DNA of 64,000 bases from Nocardioides guangzhouensis (GCF_004519545.1 NZ_SDKM01000018.1:36872-100871); one strand, 5' to 3'. Positions 1 through 12,205 are shown, counted from the stretch's first letter. Numbers and translations: made by a program. The notes: a model not told the origin generated them from the letters alone.

Positions 1-147
1 CTGGCCATCCTCGGCGTCGGCCTGGCCGCGCAGGTGGTGCTCATCCAGGCCTCCCCGATCAACCCGATCCACCTGATCGCGACGGTCGCCGCGATCGTGT
101 TCCTGGTCGACGTCCGGCCCGCGGTCTCCGAGCTGACCAGACGCTGA
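1..147 (+). CDS. C-terminal end of a small membrane protein (truncated by window edge)
   Basis: Frame 1 is open from the first base to a TGA at 145-147, giving 48 residues. They hold two hydrophobic stretches separated by a short PINPIH turn and end in a basic tail (ELTRR), which suggests the last two membrane segments of a small integral membrane protein. The start is outside the window. The family cannot be recognised from this fragment. It converges on the membrane-anchored partner of the sigma factor, with 7 bases between the stop codons. Confidence 0.5.
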   Translation: MAILGVGLAAQVVLIQASPINPIHLIATVAAIVFLVDVRPAVSELTRR

Positions 148-154
148 TCGGCCG

Positions 155-1417
155 TCAGCGCATCCGGGCCACGGTGAACGCGACGCCATGGTCGCCGTCG
201 ACCGGACGTTCCCAGACCAGCCGGTCGCCGGCCCCGGCGGCGTCCCCGGTGTAGGAGCTCTCCCGGTCGGTGAGCCGCAGGAGCCGGCCGTCGTCGAAGG
301 AGTAGGCGTAGACCCCGGCTCGTCCCTCCTCGCGGGTCTTGACGGTCAGCCACCGGTCGGAGGTGGCGACCGGGCCGAGCTGGTCGCCGGTGAGGCTTGC
401 CAGCGGCCTGCCGTCGAGGTCGAACACGTCGATGTGGTCGACGATGTCGGTCATCGCGTTCGGGTCGTCGCCGATGGCGCAGTTCGTCGTCACCACCACG
501 GCGTCGGCGGCCAGGCCGACCCCGATCTGGCGGCAGTCGCCGGTGTGCGGGTCGAACGAGACGGTCCGCCCGGCGGCCAGGTCGCCGACCGTCACCTCGT
601 GGTTCGGCCGGGCCAGCGTGTCCGTGTAGGCGTACGTCGTGCCGCGCTGCGCGACGTTGCCGGCCGTCGCGAACGGGGCCAGTGCGCTGCCCGGCGCGGT
701 CGAGGTCCGGAACAGCTGGGTCCGCGGGCCCTGGAACGTCGGCCCGTTCGTGGTCAGGACCTGGTCGCTGCCGGCGGCCACCGGCCCGGCGCTGGTGTCG
801 AACATGACCAGGCTGCCCCGGTCGTCGGTCCACGCCCGCCAGCGTCCGCGCTGCGCCTCGAAGAGCCAGAACCCGGCCACCGAGCCGTCGGACTCGTCGC
901 CGCCGTCCTCGAAGACCAGGTCGGCGCCGGCGGTGCCGGCGTAGTTGCCGAGCCCGGGGGGAGCGGCCAGCCAGCGGACCTCGCCCCCGGGCGGAGCCAG
1001 GCCGACCTCGCTCTCCTGGGTCCGCTCCACGCCGTGGGGGTACCGCTGGAGGACGGTGGTGCCGTCGGGCGTGATCCCGCGGACGAACGGACCACCGGAC
1101 GCCTCGGTGTCGGCGCTGCGGACGGTCCGCTCGACGACGTAGTCGCGGCCCTCGACCGCCGGGCTCGCGTCGTCGAGCGTCAGCCGCTCGGCGGGCGGCG
1201 GGGAGGCGGGCGCACCGTCCCCGTCGCCGCCACCGCCGGCCAGGGCGAGCGGCACCCCTCCGACCACGGCCAGGGTGGCCAGGGCGGCGCCGCCGAGGGC
1301 GGCCCGGCGGCGGAGCACCCGGCCGCGGCCGGCCCGGATCACGGTGGCGGGGTCGAAGTGGTCCTCGGGAGTGCCGTCGGCGGCGGCGTGCAGCCGCTCG
1401 GACAGGGTCTCCACCAT
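155..1417 (-). CDS. Membrane-anchored extracytoplasmic protein, partner of SigE-type sigma factor
   Basis: 420 residues. A cytoplasmic N-terminus of about 38 residues (including an HFDPATVIRAGR stretch) is followed by one membrane segment at about residues 40-60, a Gly/Pro-rich linker and a large extracytoplasmic region with repeated WxA, WLF and VWE-type strands, suggesting a beta-propeller-like fold. The ATG shares its A with the sigma-factor stop (TGATG) and has an AAGGAGG ribosome site, so the start is firm and the genes are co-translated. Proteins in this position after SigE-family sigma factors often act as anti-sigma or sensor partners. No zinc-binding anti-sigma motif is visible, so that role is inference. 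Confidence 0.6.
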   Translation of the reverse strand: MVETLSERLHAAADGTPEDHFDPATVIRAGRGRVLRRRAALGGAALATLAVVGGVPLALAGGGGDGDGAPASPPPAERLTLDDASPAVEGRDYVVERTVRSADTEASGGPFVRGITPDGTTVLQRYPHGVERTQESEVGLAPPGGEVRWLAAPPGLGNYAGTAGADLVFEDGGDESDGSVAGFWLFEAQRGRWRAWTDDRGSLVMFDTSAGPVAAGSDQVLTTNGPTFQGPRTQLFRTSTAPGSALAPFATAGNVAQRGTTYAYTDTLARPNHEVTVGDLAAGRTVSFDPHTGDCRQIGVGLAADAVVVTTNCAIGDDPNAMTDIVDHIDVFDLDGRPLASLTGDQLGPVATSDRWLTVKTREEGRAGVYAYSFDDGRLLRLTDRESSYTGDAAGAGDRLVWERPVDGDHGVAFTVARMR

Positions 1418-1944
1418 CACAGGCCTCCTTCCGCGGCTGCGACCAGGTCTCGGAGCTCGAGGTGGCGACGCAGGGAGGCCAGCGCCTTCGCGGTCTGGCT
1501 CTTGACCGTGCCCTCGGTGCAGCCGAGCACCCGGGCGGTGTCCGCGACCCCGAGGTCGTCGTAGTAGCGGAGCACGACGCAGGCGCGCTGTCGGGGTCCG
1601 AGCTCGCGCAGCGCGCCCATCAGCTCGTCGCGCACGGCCAGCGGCTCGGCCGGCCCCTCGACCTGGCCGCGGTCCAGCACCTCGGCCGAGGTGGGCAGCT
1701 CCCGGTTGGACCGCTTGCGGGTCCAGTCGATCCACGCCGAGACCGCGCAGCGCCGGGCGTACGCGTGCACGCCCTCGCCGGCGCGGTGCAGCCGCGGCCA
1801 CGCGACGTACACGCGGACCAGTGCCTCCTGGGCCAGGTCGGCGGCCAGCTCCCAGTCGCCCGACAGCAGGTAGGCGGTCCGCCGGAGCCGCGGCCGGGCG
1901 GCCACGGCGAAGTCGGCGAACTCCTGGTCGTCCCTGCGACGCAT
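1417..1944 (-). CDS. SigE-family ECF RNA polymerase sigma factor
   Basis: 175 residues. Region 2 (FADFAVAARPRLRRTAYLLSG then DLAQEALVRVY) directs -10 recognition and core binding; region 4 (LRELGPRQRACVVLRYY then CTEGTVKSQTAKAL) forms the helix-turn-helix for the -35 element. Length and layout are typical of actinobacterial SigE-like ECF factors. I chose the ATG at 1944 because GAGGGGAG lies just upstream; an in-frame start at 1962 has no better site. The gene overlaps its membrane partner by one base. Its targets are unknown. Confidence 0.85.
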   Translation of the reverse strand: MRRRDDQEFADFAVAARPRLRRTAYLLSGDWELAADLAQEALVRVYVAWPRLHRAGEGVHAYARRCAVSAWIDWTRKRSNRELPTSAEVLDRGQVEGPAEPLAVRDELMGALRELGPRQRACVVLRYYDDLGVADTARVLGCTEGTVKSQTAKALASLRRHLELRDLVAAAEGGL

Positions 1945-1996
1945 CCGTTCTCCCCTCGTCACCCCCAGAACGAGGTGACCACCGGACGGGGTTGCC

Positions 1997-3384
1997 TCAG
2001 CCGCGGGGGAGTTCCGCGACGTACGCCGCGAGGGCAGGCAGGGCGTCCGCCGGACGGAAGCCGGTGTCCGCGAGCTTCTCGAGCGCGAAGGTGCTGTGCC
2101 GCGGGCGGGGCGCGCCCGGGCGGTCCCGGAAGTACTCCACGGTGCTCACCTCGCTCACGTCCTGCGGATCGCGACCACGCAGGCGGAAGACCTCGCGAGC
2201 CACCTCGCACCACGAGGTCGGCTCGCCGGAGTTGCTCACGTGGTAGGTCCCGAAGGGTGACGAGGTGTCGAGGAGGTGCTTCGTGGCCCGGGCGAGCTCG
2301 TCGGCGAACGTCAGGCGCCCGAACTGGTCGTCGACGACCTGGGGACTGACCCCGCGGTCGGCCAGGGCGGCCATGGTGCGCACGAAGTTCGCGCCGTCGC
2401 CGACCAGCCACGACGTCCGGAGGATGAAGTGGCGCGGTGCGCCGGCGATGGCGAGCTCGGCAGCAGCCTTGGACTGTCCGTAGATGCCGAGCGGCGACAG
2501 GGGCTCGTCCTCGGCATGAAGGGGACGCGTGCCGTCGAAGACGTAGTCCGTGGAGTAGTGCACCAGCGTCATCCGGAAGTCGCGCGCCACGCTGGCCAGT
2601 TCCGCCGGCGCGGACGCGTTCACCGACCAGACCGGGCCTCGCTGGTCCTCGGCGGCGTCGACCGCGGTCCACGCGGCTGCGTTGATGATCGTGTCGTACT
2701 CGGACCACGGCCAGCTTCGGATCTCGTCGAGGTCGCTGAGGTCGAGCTCGCTCCGACCGACCGCGTGCGCGTCGGGGAAGACCTCCCTGAGGGCACGACC
2801 CAGCTGCCCGTCCGCGCCGAGGACGAGGGTGCGGCGGGGCGGCATCGGGACCACCTCCGCCAGTCGCGGGTTGTCGTGCAGGTCCTTCGCCGACACCTCC
2901 GACTGGGCGAGGGGGATCGGCCAGGGGATGGCGACGGTGGGGTCGTCGAGCGCGAGCGCTGCGTAGCTCGCGTCCGGCCGCCAGTGCTCGTTGACGAGGT
3001 ACGTGTAGGAGGTCGCGTCCTCCAGCGTCTGGAACGAGTTTCCGACGCCACGCGGGACGAAGACGGCGACCCAGGGCGTCAGCTCGACGGTGAACACGGC
3101 CCCGAACGAGTCGCCGGCCCGCAGGTCGACCCAGGCCCCGAAGGCTCGCCCGCTCCCGACGGAGACGAACTTGTCCCACGGCTCGGCGTGGATGCCGCGC
3201 GTGGTGCCCGCCCTGCCGTTGAAGGAGATGTTGTTCTGGACGGGCCCGAAGTCGGGGACGCCGTGCGCCACCATCTTCTCCCGCTGCCAGTTCTCCTTGA
3301 ACCATCCTCGCGGGTCCTCGCGCACGTCGAGATGGACGACGAGCAGCCCCGGGACGGGGGTGGTCTGCACCGAGATCCCACCCA

Positions 3385-3385
<1 letters not shown>
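1997..3385 (-). CDS. rmlCD: Bifunctional dTDP-4-dehydrorhamnose 3,5-epimerase / reductase (RmlC-RmlD fusion)
   Basis: 462 residues in two joined enzymes. Residues 1-170 are the cupin epimerase RmlC: RGIH (His66), a VDLRAGDSFG strand and a VFVPRGVGNSFQ core. Residues 185-462 are the Rossmann reductase RmlD: GADGQLG at 190-196, STDYVFDG at 278-285 and the YxxxK pair at Tyr302/Lys306. Together they turn dTDP-4-keto-6-deoxyglucose into dTDP-L-rhamnose using NAD(P)H. The ATG overlaps the rmlB stop by one base (TAATG), so the last three steps of the pathway are translationally coupled. RmlC and RmlD are separate proteins in most bacteria; fused forms are known in actinobacteria. Confidence 0.9.
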
Positions 3386-5495
<2,110 letters not shown>

Positions 5496-5642
5496 GTGGT
5501 CCTCCGTGCTGTGTGTCGATCGTGCTGTGTGTCGATGCCGGGGCATGGGCAGCCCCGTGGCCGCTGGCGGGCCGGCCGGCCATCCTAGGTGAGGCACCGG
5601 CCCGGACCGTCATCGCCGACACCCGGACGGCGGTCGCGAGGG

Positions 5643-6722
5643 TCAGGGAAGCGCGTCCTCGTCCCGCGCCGCCTGGAGGTCCTGCTCGTGCTCCCACTTC
5701 CGGAACGTTCCCTTGCGGATGTCCCGGAAGAGCTCCCGGGTCGCCGCGGTGTCCAGTCGGACCACGCTGGCTGCTCCTTCACGACCCAGGCCCGACGTGG
5801 GGGCCGTGAAGAACCGCACGTCCTCGCCCTGGAGGTGGCGGAGGTCCCAGGCCAGCGAGCGGATCGTGCCGGTGGTGAGGTCGGCGTCCACCGCCACCAG
5901 GCGGGAGAGCTGGCCGGCGAGCCGGGTTCCGGTCACCGGGTCCCGCGGGGCGACGTCCCCGAGTCGCTCCAGCAGCCCTCGGAGGAAGTCCTGCTGGCGG
6001 TGCACCCGCTCGAAGTCACCGCCGGGGAGGTCGTAGCGCTGCCGGACGTAGTCGAGGGCCTCACGACCACGGAGGTCGTTCCAGCCCTCCGGGTGCATCC
6101 GGCCGGCGAGCGACTCCGGCCGGGCGAGGTAGACCGGGACGCCGTCGACGATCCGGGACACCTCCTCGAACCCGGCGTAGTCGATGACGACCACGTGGTC
6201 GACGTACGCCCCGGTGACGTCCTCCACCGTGCGCGCCAGCAGCTCGGGACCACCCAAGGAGAACGCGGCGTTGATCTTGCCGTGCCCGTGACCGGGGATG
6301 GGGACCCAGCTGTCGCGGGGCAGCGAGACGACCTGCACATGCCGTCGGTCGGCCGCGAGGTGGACCACCATGATGACGTCGCTGCGGAACGAGCCGATCG
6401 GCCACTCCACCTGCTGCATGGTGTTGCGGAAGGATCCGCCCGCCTGCGCCGAGTCGACGCCGACGAAGAGGAACGTCTGCGCCTTCCCCCCGGGTGCCGC
6501 CGGCCGGTCCGGGCGGTCGAGCGTCATCTCGAAGCGAGGGATCGCGTCGATCTGCGTCTCGAGGTAGTAGGCCCAGACGGACAGGCCGGCCAGTGGCGCG
6601 AGCAGCAGCAGGAACATGATGATCATGGCCTTGTGCCGCCTCACGAACGCACCTCGTCGTGGTCGGCTGCGTTGCCTTTCCCGCGTTACGGCGTGCGGGC
6701 GTGGTTCGTGCGTCGCTGACAT
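5643..6722 (-). CDS. LytR-CpsA-Psr (LCP) family glycopolymer transferase, copy 2
   Basis: 359 residues and clearly a tandem duplicate of the preceding LCP gene: same FVRRHKAM segment before the membrane helix, the same FRNTM/FENTM block, SIPRDS-like SLPRDSWV, and KINAAFSLGGPELLARTVED. One membrane segment lies near residues 31-52, followed by the extracytoplasmic LCP domain. The ATG at 6722 is preceded by a G-rich site; an upstream in-frame ATG at 6791 would overlap the rmlA promoter. Two LCP ligases side by side may serve two acceptors or polymers; that is inference. Confidence 0.85.
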   Translation of the reverse strand: MSATHEPRPHAVTRERQRSRPRRGAFVRRHKAMIIMFLLLLAPLAGLSVWAYYLETQIDAIPRFEMTLDRPDRPAAPGGKAQTFLFVGVDSAQAGGSFRNTMQQVEWPIGSFRSDVIMVVHLAADRRHVQVVSLPRDSWVPIPGHGHGKINAAFSLGGPELLARTVEDVTGAYVDHVVVIDYAGFEEVSRIVDGVPVYLARPESLAGRMHPEGWNDLRGREALDYVRQRYDLPGGDFERVHRQQDFLRGLLERLGDVAPRDPVTGTRLAGQLSRLVAVDADLTTGTIRSLAWDLRHLQGEDVRFFTAPTSGLGREGAASVVRLDTAATRELFRDIRKGTFRKWEHEQDLQAARDEDALP

Positions 6723-6805
6723 CGTGGTCCCCCGTCTCCCCCAAGACGTTCCCCCGAGACCCGTGCGACCCAGCCAGGCCGCCGCACTCATTCTAGGATG
6801 CGCGC

Positions 6806-7675
6806 ATGCAAGGAATCATCCTCGCCGGCGGAACCGGCTCGCGTCTGCACCCGATCACCCAGGCGGTGAGCAAGCAGCTCGTCCCGGTCTACGACAAACC
6901 GATGATCTACTACCCGCTGTCCACGCTGATGCTCGCGGGGATCCGTGACGTGCTGGTCATCACCACCCCGCACGAGGCCGAAGCCTTCCGGCGCCTGCTC
7001 GGGGACGGCTCGCAGTTCGGCATGACGATCTCCTACGCCCAGCAGGCGAGCCCGGACGGCCTGGCCCAGGCCTTCCTGATCGGGGAGGAGCACATCGGTG
7101 GCTCCGCGTGCGCGCTGGTCCTCGGCGACAACATCTTCCACGGACAGGGCCTGGGCCTGAAGCTGAGGCGCTTCTCCGAGATCGACGGGGCCGCGATCTT
7201 CGGCTACCACGTGGCGAATCCCAGCGAGTACGGCGTCGTCGACTTCGACGAGGACGGCAGGGCCGTGTCCCTGGAGGAGAAGCCGGAGAAGCCCCGGAGC
7301 CACTACGCGGTGCCGGGCATCTACTTCTACGGCAACGACGTCGTCGAGCGGGCGCGCACGCTGAAGCCGTCCGCCCGCGACGAGCTCGAGATCACCGACC
7401 TGAACCGCATCTACCTCGAGGAGGGCCGACTCCAGGTCGAGGTCCTGCCGCGCGGCACCGCCTGGCTCGACACGGGCACTTTCGACTCGCTCAACGACGC
7501 CAGCAACTTCGTGCGCACCATCGAGGGCCGCCAGGGCGTCAAGATCGGGTGCCCGGAGGAGATCGCCTGGCGCATGGGCTTCCTGACCTCGGAGGCGCTC
7601 CGCGAGCTCGCCGAACCGCTCGCCAAGAGCGGGTACGGCCACTATCTCCTCGGCCTGCTCGACGGTGACCTCTAG
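6806..7675 (+). CDS. rmlA: Glucose-1-phosphate thymidylyltransferase
   Basis: 289 residues, the usual RmlA length. It joins glucose-1-phosphate and dTTP to give dTDP-glucose, the entry step to dTDP-rhamnose. The N-terminus has the nucleotidyltransferase signature LAGGTGSRL with [12 protein letters not shown], and LGDNIFHG and [10 protein letters not shown] follow further along. A TAGGAT -10 box at 6794-6799 ends 6 bases before the ATG, indicating a leaderless transcript. The TAG stop lies two bases before the first unit of an intergenic repeat array. Confidence 0.95.
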   Translation: MQGIILAGGTGSRLHPITQAVSKQLVPVYDKPMIYYPLSTLMLAGIRDVLVITTPHEAEAFRRLLGDGSQFGMTISYAQQASPDGLAQAFLIGEEHIGGSACALVLGDNIFHGQGLGLKLRRFSEIDGAAIFGYHVANPSEYGVVDFDEDGRAVSLEEKPEKPRSHYAVPGIYFYGNDVVERARTLKPSARDELEITDLNRIYLEEGRLQVEVLPRGTAWLDTGTFDSLNDASNFVRTIEGRQGVKIGCPEEIAWRMGFLTSEALRELAEPLAKSGYGHYLLGLLDGDL

Positions 7676-7676
7676 G

Positions 7677-7901
7677 CGTTGAGTTGCGCCTCCCTGAGGG
7701 TCGAGCTGCGCCTCCCTGAGGGGTGAGTGGCGGCTTCCTGAGGGTCGAGTGGCGCCTCCCCGTCGCGTCCACAGAGCGAGGCGCGACTCAAGGGGTAGCG
7801 AGGCGCGACTCAACGCATAGCCGAGCGCAACTGAACGTGTAGCGAGGCGCGATTCAACGGGTAGGGGGGCGCGACTCAACGGGTAGGGGGCGCGACTCAA
7901 G
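7677..7901 (+). repeat. Array of about ten 21-22 bp intergenic repeats in two opposed blocks (family A)
   Basis: The space between the convergent rmlA and gmd-like genes consists of imperfect units. The left block has about four copies of GTTGAGTTGCGCCTCCCTGA-like sequence (first two at 7678 and 7700). The right block, from about 7773, has five or six copies of the reverse-complement form (GCGAGGCGCGACTCAACG). The opposed blocks could fold into a long hairpin. The last unit contains the TGA stop of the leftward gene at 7897-7899. The same family recurs at 25384-25521. Confidence 0.85.
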
Positions 7902-8850
7902 GGGGTGGGTGGAGGTCGGCGTCGACCATGCGGGCCACGATCTCGGGGAACGTGAGGGTGGGCTTCCAGCCGAGCCGCTCGCGGGCCCGGGAGGCGTCAC
8001 CGGTCAGGTCGAGGGCGTCGGTGGGACGGGACAACGCCTCGTCGGAGCGCAGTCTCGCGGCACCGTCGGTCACGCCCGCGTGCGCGAACGCCGCCAGGGC
8101 GAGCTCGCGCACCGAGTGGCTCTCGCCGGTCGCCACCACGTAGTCGTCGGGTCGGCCGGCACGGGCGGCCCGCACCATCGCGTCGACGTGGTCGGGCGCC
8201 CAGCCCCAGTCGCGCCGTACGTCGAGGTTCCCGAGCGTGAGCGTCTCCGCCTCGCCGCGCGCGATCGCGGCCACGGTGCTCGTGATCTTGCGCGTCACGA
8301 ACGTGACCGGCCGCCGCGGGGACTCGTGGTTGTAGAGGATCGCACTCACCGCGTGCAGCCCCCGCTCCCGATGCTCCGCGACCGCTTGGTGCGCGAGCGC
8401 CTTCGCCTCGCCGTAGGGGTTGACCGGCCGCACCGGCGTCGACTCGTCCTGGGGCGACCGGTCGGGCCGGCCGAAGATCTCGGCGCTCGACGCCTGCACG
8501 AACCGTACGGCGCGCCCCGAGCGGGCCTGCGACGCCAGCGCCGCCCGCATCAGGGACACCGCGGCGGTGCCGTTGACCAACAGGGTCTCCTCGGGCCGCT
8601 CCCACGAGCGCGCGACCGAGCTGACCGCGGCCAGGTTGTAGACCTCGTCGGGCGCGAGGTCGAGCAGCAGCGCCCGGGTGCCGGCGAGGTCCGTGACGTC
8701 GCCGGGGTGCAGGACGATGCCGTCGGGGCAGTACCGCAGGTCGTCGGCGTGGTGGGTGAGCGCATGCACCGCGACACCATCGGCGAGCAGCCGCTCGGCG
8801 AGGTAGCTGCCGTCCTGCCCGCCGATCCCCGTGACGAACGCCCGGGTCAC
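7897..8850 (-). CDS. GDP-mannose 4,6-dehydratase-like epimerase/dehydratase (second gmd paralogue)
   Basis: 317 residues of the extended SDR family, closest in motif content to Gmd: GIGGQDG (8-14), SSAEIFG (121-127), the YxxxK pair Tyr146/Lys150, YNHESPRR and LGNLDVRRDWGWAPDHVDAM. The start is a GTG 2 bases after the stop of the upstream gmd, so the two form an operon. It could be a second 4,6-dehydratase with another substrate, or catalyse a following step on the 4-keto sugar; the fingerprints favour dehydratase. The C-terminus ends HPPP, with the TGA lying inside the last unit of the intergenic repeat array. Confidence 0.75.
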   Translation of the reverse strand: MTRAFVTGIGGQDGSYLAERLLADGVAVHALTHHADDLRYCPDGIVLHPGDVTDLAGTRALLLDLAPDEVYNLAAVSSVARSWERPEETLLVNGTAAVSLMRAALASQARSGRAVRFVQASSAEIFGRPDRSPQDESTPVRPVNPYGEAKALAHQAVAEHRERGLHAVSAILYNHESPRRPVTFVTRKITSTVAAIARGEAETLTLGNLDVRRDWGWAPDHVDAMVRAARAGRPDDYVVATGESHSVRELALAAFAHAGVTDGAARLRSDEALSRPTDALDLTGDASRARERLGWKPTLTFPEIVARMVDADLHPPP

Positions 8851-8852
8851 CC

Positions 8853-9863
<1,011 letters not shown>

Positions 9864-9925
9864 TCAACCGAATGGTTGACAAAGGCGAACAAGCGGGATT
9901 ACGGTCATTCACAACCAATCAGTTG
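9864..9925. promoter_or_regulatory. Two ArsR-type operators with arsR promoter
   Basis: A perfect palindrome TCAACC-GAAT-GGTTGA occupies 9864-9879, and a related imperfect one, CAACCAATCAGTTG, lies at 9912-9925. A TTGACA -35 (9876-9881) overlaps the first palindrome. An 18-bp spacer leads to a TACGGT -10 (9900-9905), putting the start of transcription at the second palindrome. Binding of the adjacent ArsR protein at both sites would block its own promoter, and the first site also lies upstream of the gmd -10. The palindromes are direct observations; the binding protein is inferred from position. Confidence 0.7.
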
Positions 9926-9942
9926 AATACGAGGAGGCGGGC

Positions 9943-10308
9943 ATGCCGGACGACCAGCTCTCCCGGGTCTTCGCGGCCCTGGCCGACCCGACCCGGCGCG
10001 ACATCGTCGGTCGGCTCGCGGTCGGCGACGCGACCGTCGGCCAGCTGGCGGCGCCGTACGACGTGACCGTGCAGGCGGTCTCCAAGCACCTCAGGGTGCT
10101 CGAGGACGCCGGGCTGGTGAGCCGCACCCGCGACGCGCAGCGGAGGCCCTGCCACCTCGAGGCGGAGGTGTTCGACCTCATGACGAAGTGGATCGAGCGC
10201 TACCAGCGCCAGGCCGAGGAGCGCTACCAGCGCCTCGACGCGGTGCTGGCGCGACTCCAGGACGACGAGCAGCAGCAGACCGACCCCGACGAAGGAGCAG
10301 CATCATGA
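9943..10308 (+). CDS. ArsR-family winged-helix repressor (operon 1)
   Basis: 121 residues. The winged helix spans residues 5-80: FAALADPTRRDIVGRLAVGD, then VTVQAVSKHLRVLEDAGLV as the recognition helix. No cysteine metal site is visible, so this belongs to the non-metal ArsR group that usually pairs with SRPBCC proteins. The C-terminal tail is Gln/Glu-rich. The start has GAGGAGG 5 bases upstream. The stop overlaps the next start by four bases (ATGA). It probably represses its own operon through the two palindromes just upstream. Confidence 0.88.
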   Translation: MPDDQLSRVFAALADPTRRDIVGRLAVGDATVGQLAAPYDVTVQAVSKHLRVLEDAGLVSRTRDAQRRPCHLEAEVFDLMTKWIERYQRQAEERYQRLDAVLARLQDDEQQQTDPDEGAAS

Positions 10309-10796
10309 GCACCACGACCAGGCCCGAGGCCACGATCGTCGCCGACCCCGACACCCCGGTCGTCACGATCACCCGCGAGTTCGACGCGCCGCCGGAGCTC
10401 GTCTACCGCGCGCACGCCGAGCCCGAGCTGCTGCAGCAGTGGCTCGGCCCGGACCGGATGTCCACGACCATCGACCACTACGACTGCCGGCGCGGCGGCA
10501 GCTTCCGCTACGGCTCGGTCTGGGACGACGGCGAGGCCTGGTTCTACGGGTCGTTCCACGACGTCCGTCCCGGCGAGAAGATCGTGCAGACCTGGACCTG
10601 GGAGGGCATGCCGGACGCCGTGTCCCTGGAGACGGTGGTGTTCGAGCCGCTCGAGGGCGGTCGGTGCCGGCTGGTCGCCACCGCGGTCGTGGACTCCATG
10701 GAGGCGCAGGCCGGGATGATGGCCAGCGGCATGGAGGTCGGCATCAACGAGGGCTACGCCAAGCTCGACGCGATGCTGGCCCGGGGGCTGGACTGA
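10305..10796 (+). CDS. SRPBCC / AHSA1-domain protein (operon 1)
   Basis: 163 residues forming one START-like SRPBCC domain of the Aha1 C-terminal type. Markers are ITREFDAPPELVYRAHAEPELLQQW near the N-terminus, the RRGGSFRYGSVWDDGE strand pair, and a final helix with GMEVGINEGYAKLDAML. Such domains have a hydrophobic pocket, and many AHSA1 proteins with an ArsR neighbour bind or process small hydrophobic compounds. The ligand cannot be told from sequence. The gene overlaps arsR by four bases and the following gene by one. Confidence 0.85.
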   Translation: MSTTTRPEATIVADPDTPVVTITREFDAPPELVYRAHAEPELLQQWLGPDRMSTTIDHYDCRRGGSFRYGSVWDDGEAWFYGSFHDVRPGEKIVQTWTWEGMPDAVSLETVVFEPLEGGRCRLVATAVVDSMEAQAGMMASGMEVGINEGYAKLDAMLARGLD

Positions 10797-11353
10797 TGGG
10801 CCGCGCGCCCGCCGAGGAGCACCGCGTCGTCGCGGCCACCTTCTCCGACCGCGTGCGGGGCACAGCCGACTGGGACGCCCTGGCGCCGGTCGACGGGTGG
10901 ACCGCGCGCGACGTCATACGCCACCTCGTCGAGTGGTTCCCGGCCTTCCTCGAGGGCGGCGCCGGGATCGAGCTCCCCGCGGGCCCGTCGGTCGACGACG
11001 ACCCGGTGGGCGCGTGGCGGGTGCAGACCGACGCGATCCAGGCGCTCCTCGACGACCCGGCCACCGCCGACGCCGAGCTCAGCAACCGGCACGTCGGCGT
11101 GGTCCCGCTGGACCGCGCGATCGACATGTTCTACACCAGCGACGTCTTCCTGCACACGTGGGACCTGGCCCGCGCCACCGGCCAGGACGAGACCCTCGAC
11201 CCGGAGAAGTGCGCGGTGATGCTGGCCGGGATGGAGCCCATGGACGAGGTGCTACGGGCCTCCGGCCAGTACGGCCCGAAGGTGCCGGTCCCCGCCGACG
11301 CCGACGTGCAGACCCGCCTGCTGGGCTTCATCGGGCGCGACCCGCTCGGCTGA
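10796..11353 (+). CDS. TIGR03086-like metal-binding / mycothiol-dependent maleylpyruvate isomerase N-like protein
   Basis: 185 residues with the DinB/MDMPI four-helix layout. A WDALAPVDGWTARDVIRHLVEW segment supplies the first conserved His of the metal site, and DVFLHTWDLARATG supplies the later His. Proteins of this group bind divalent metal, and several use mycothiol, in line with mshA elsewhere in the window. The ATG shares one base with the preceding stop (TGATG), so it is the third gene of the ArsR-AHSA1 operon. A detoxification role is plausible but not shown. Confidence 0.7.
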   Translation: MGRAPAEEHRVVAATFSDRVRGTADWDALAPVDGWTARDVIRHLVEWFPAFLEGGAGIELPAGPSVDDDPVGAWRVQTDAIQALLDDPATADAELSNRHVGVVPLDRAIDMFYTSDVFLHTWDLARATGQDETLDPEKCAVMLAGMEPMDEVLRASGQYGPKVPVPADADVQTRLLGFIGRDPLG

Positions 11354-11396
11354 TGGGTCGGTGCCCGCCCGGGCCGGTGACCTAGGGTGGGACTCC

Positions 11397-12200
11397 ATGT
11401 GGACCCGCACCCTGGCCGCCTCCGCCCTCGTGGTGGTGTGCTCGGTGGCCGGTGCCCTGCTCCCCGCGGGACCGGCCGAGGTGCCCACCACGACCCCGAG
11501 CGGTACGCCGGTGCAGCCGGCCGCGGCGCCCGGTCCGCTGGCCGGTCGGCTGATCGTGATCGACCCCGGCCACCAGCTCGGCAACCACAACTACCCGCGC
11601 AAGATCAGCAGGCTCGTGCCGGCCGGCGGGTTCAAGAAGCCGTGCAACACCACCGGCACCGCCACCCGCGGCGGGTACCCCGAGGCCACCATGGCCTTCC
11701 AGGTCGCCCGCGCCCTGAGGACCCGGCTCGAGGGCCTCGGCGCGGAGGTCCGGATGACCCGCTACCGGAACCGCCAGGACCTGTGGGGTCCGTGCGTCGA
11801 CGTGCGCGGCCGGGCCGGCAACCGCGCCCACGCCGACCTCAAGATCAGCATCCACGGCGACGGCTCCACGGCCTCTGGCGCCCGCGGCTTCCACGTCATC
11901 CGGCCCACCTCCCGCAAGGGCTGGACCGACGACATCGCCCGATCCTCGCGCCACCTCGCGCTCGACGTCCGCGCCGGCCTGCACGCGCGGGGCATCCCCT
12001 ACGCCAACTACATCGCCGGCGGCGACGGTCTCGACGCCCGCGGCGACCTCGGCACCCTCAACCTCTCCGACGTCCCGACCGTCATGGTCGAGCTCGGCAA
12101 CATGCGCGCCGCCGTCGACGCCCGCCGGATGACCACCCGCTCCGGCCGCGCGACGTACGCCGCGGGGCTGGTGCGCGGGATCCGGTCGTTCCTGGGCTGA
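11397..12200 (+). CDS. Secreted N-acetylmuramoyl-L-alanine amidase (Amidase_3)
   Basis: 267 residues. An N-terminal hydrophobic segment (about 7-25) serves as signal peptide, followed by a Pro/Thr-rich linker. The catalytic domain has the zinc motif set of Amidase_3: IDPGHQ (His), a YPEATMAFQVA Glu, SIHGD (second His) and VMVELGN with the catalytic Glu. It cleaves the bond between muramic acid and the stem peptide. The start is the ATG 8 bases after a TAGGGT -10 box at 11383-11388, so it is probably leaderless. An upstream in-frame ATG would lengthen the signal peptide unnaturally. Confidence 0.88.
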   Translation: MWTRTLAASALVVVCSVAGALLPAGPAEVPTTTPSGTPVQPAAAPGPLAGRLIVIDPGHQLGNHNYPRKISRLVPAGGFKKPCNTTGTATRGGYPEATMAFQVARALRTRLEGLGAEVRMTRYRNRQDLWGPCVDVRGRAGNRAHADLKISIHGDGSTASGARGFHVIRPTSRKGWTDDIARSSRHLALDVRAGLHARGIPYANYIAGGDGLDARGDLGTLNLSDVPTVMVELGNMRAAVDARRMTTRSGRATYAAGLVRGIRSFLG

Positions 12201-12205
12201 GAGGA

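Noticed and set aside
188..1564. A long plus-strand open frame opposite the sigma-partner gene
   Set aside because: Its protein is Gly/Arg/Val-rich with no motifs, whereas the minus strand gives a clean sigma factor and partner with ribosome site and overlap; it is a high-GC shadow.
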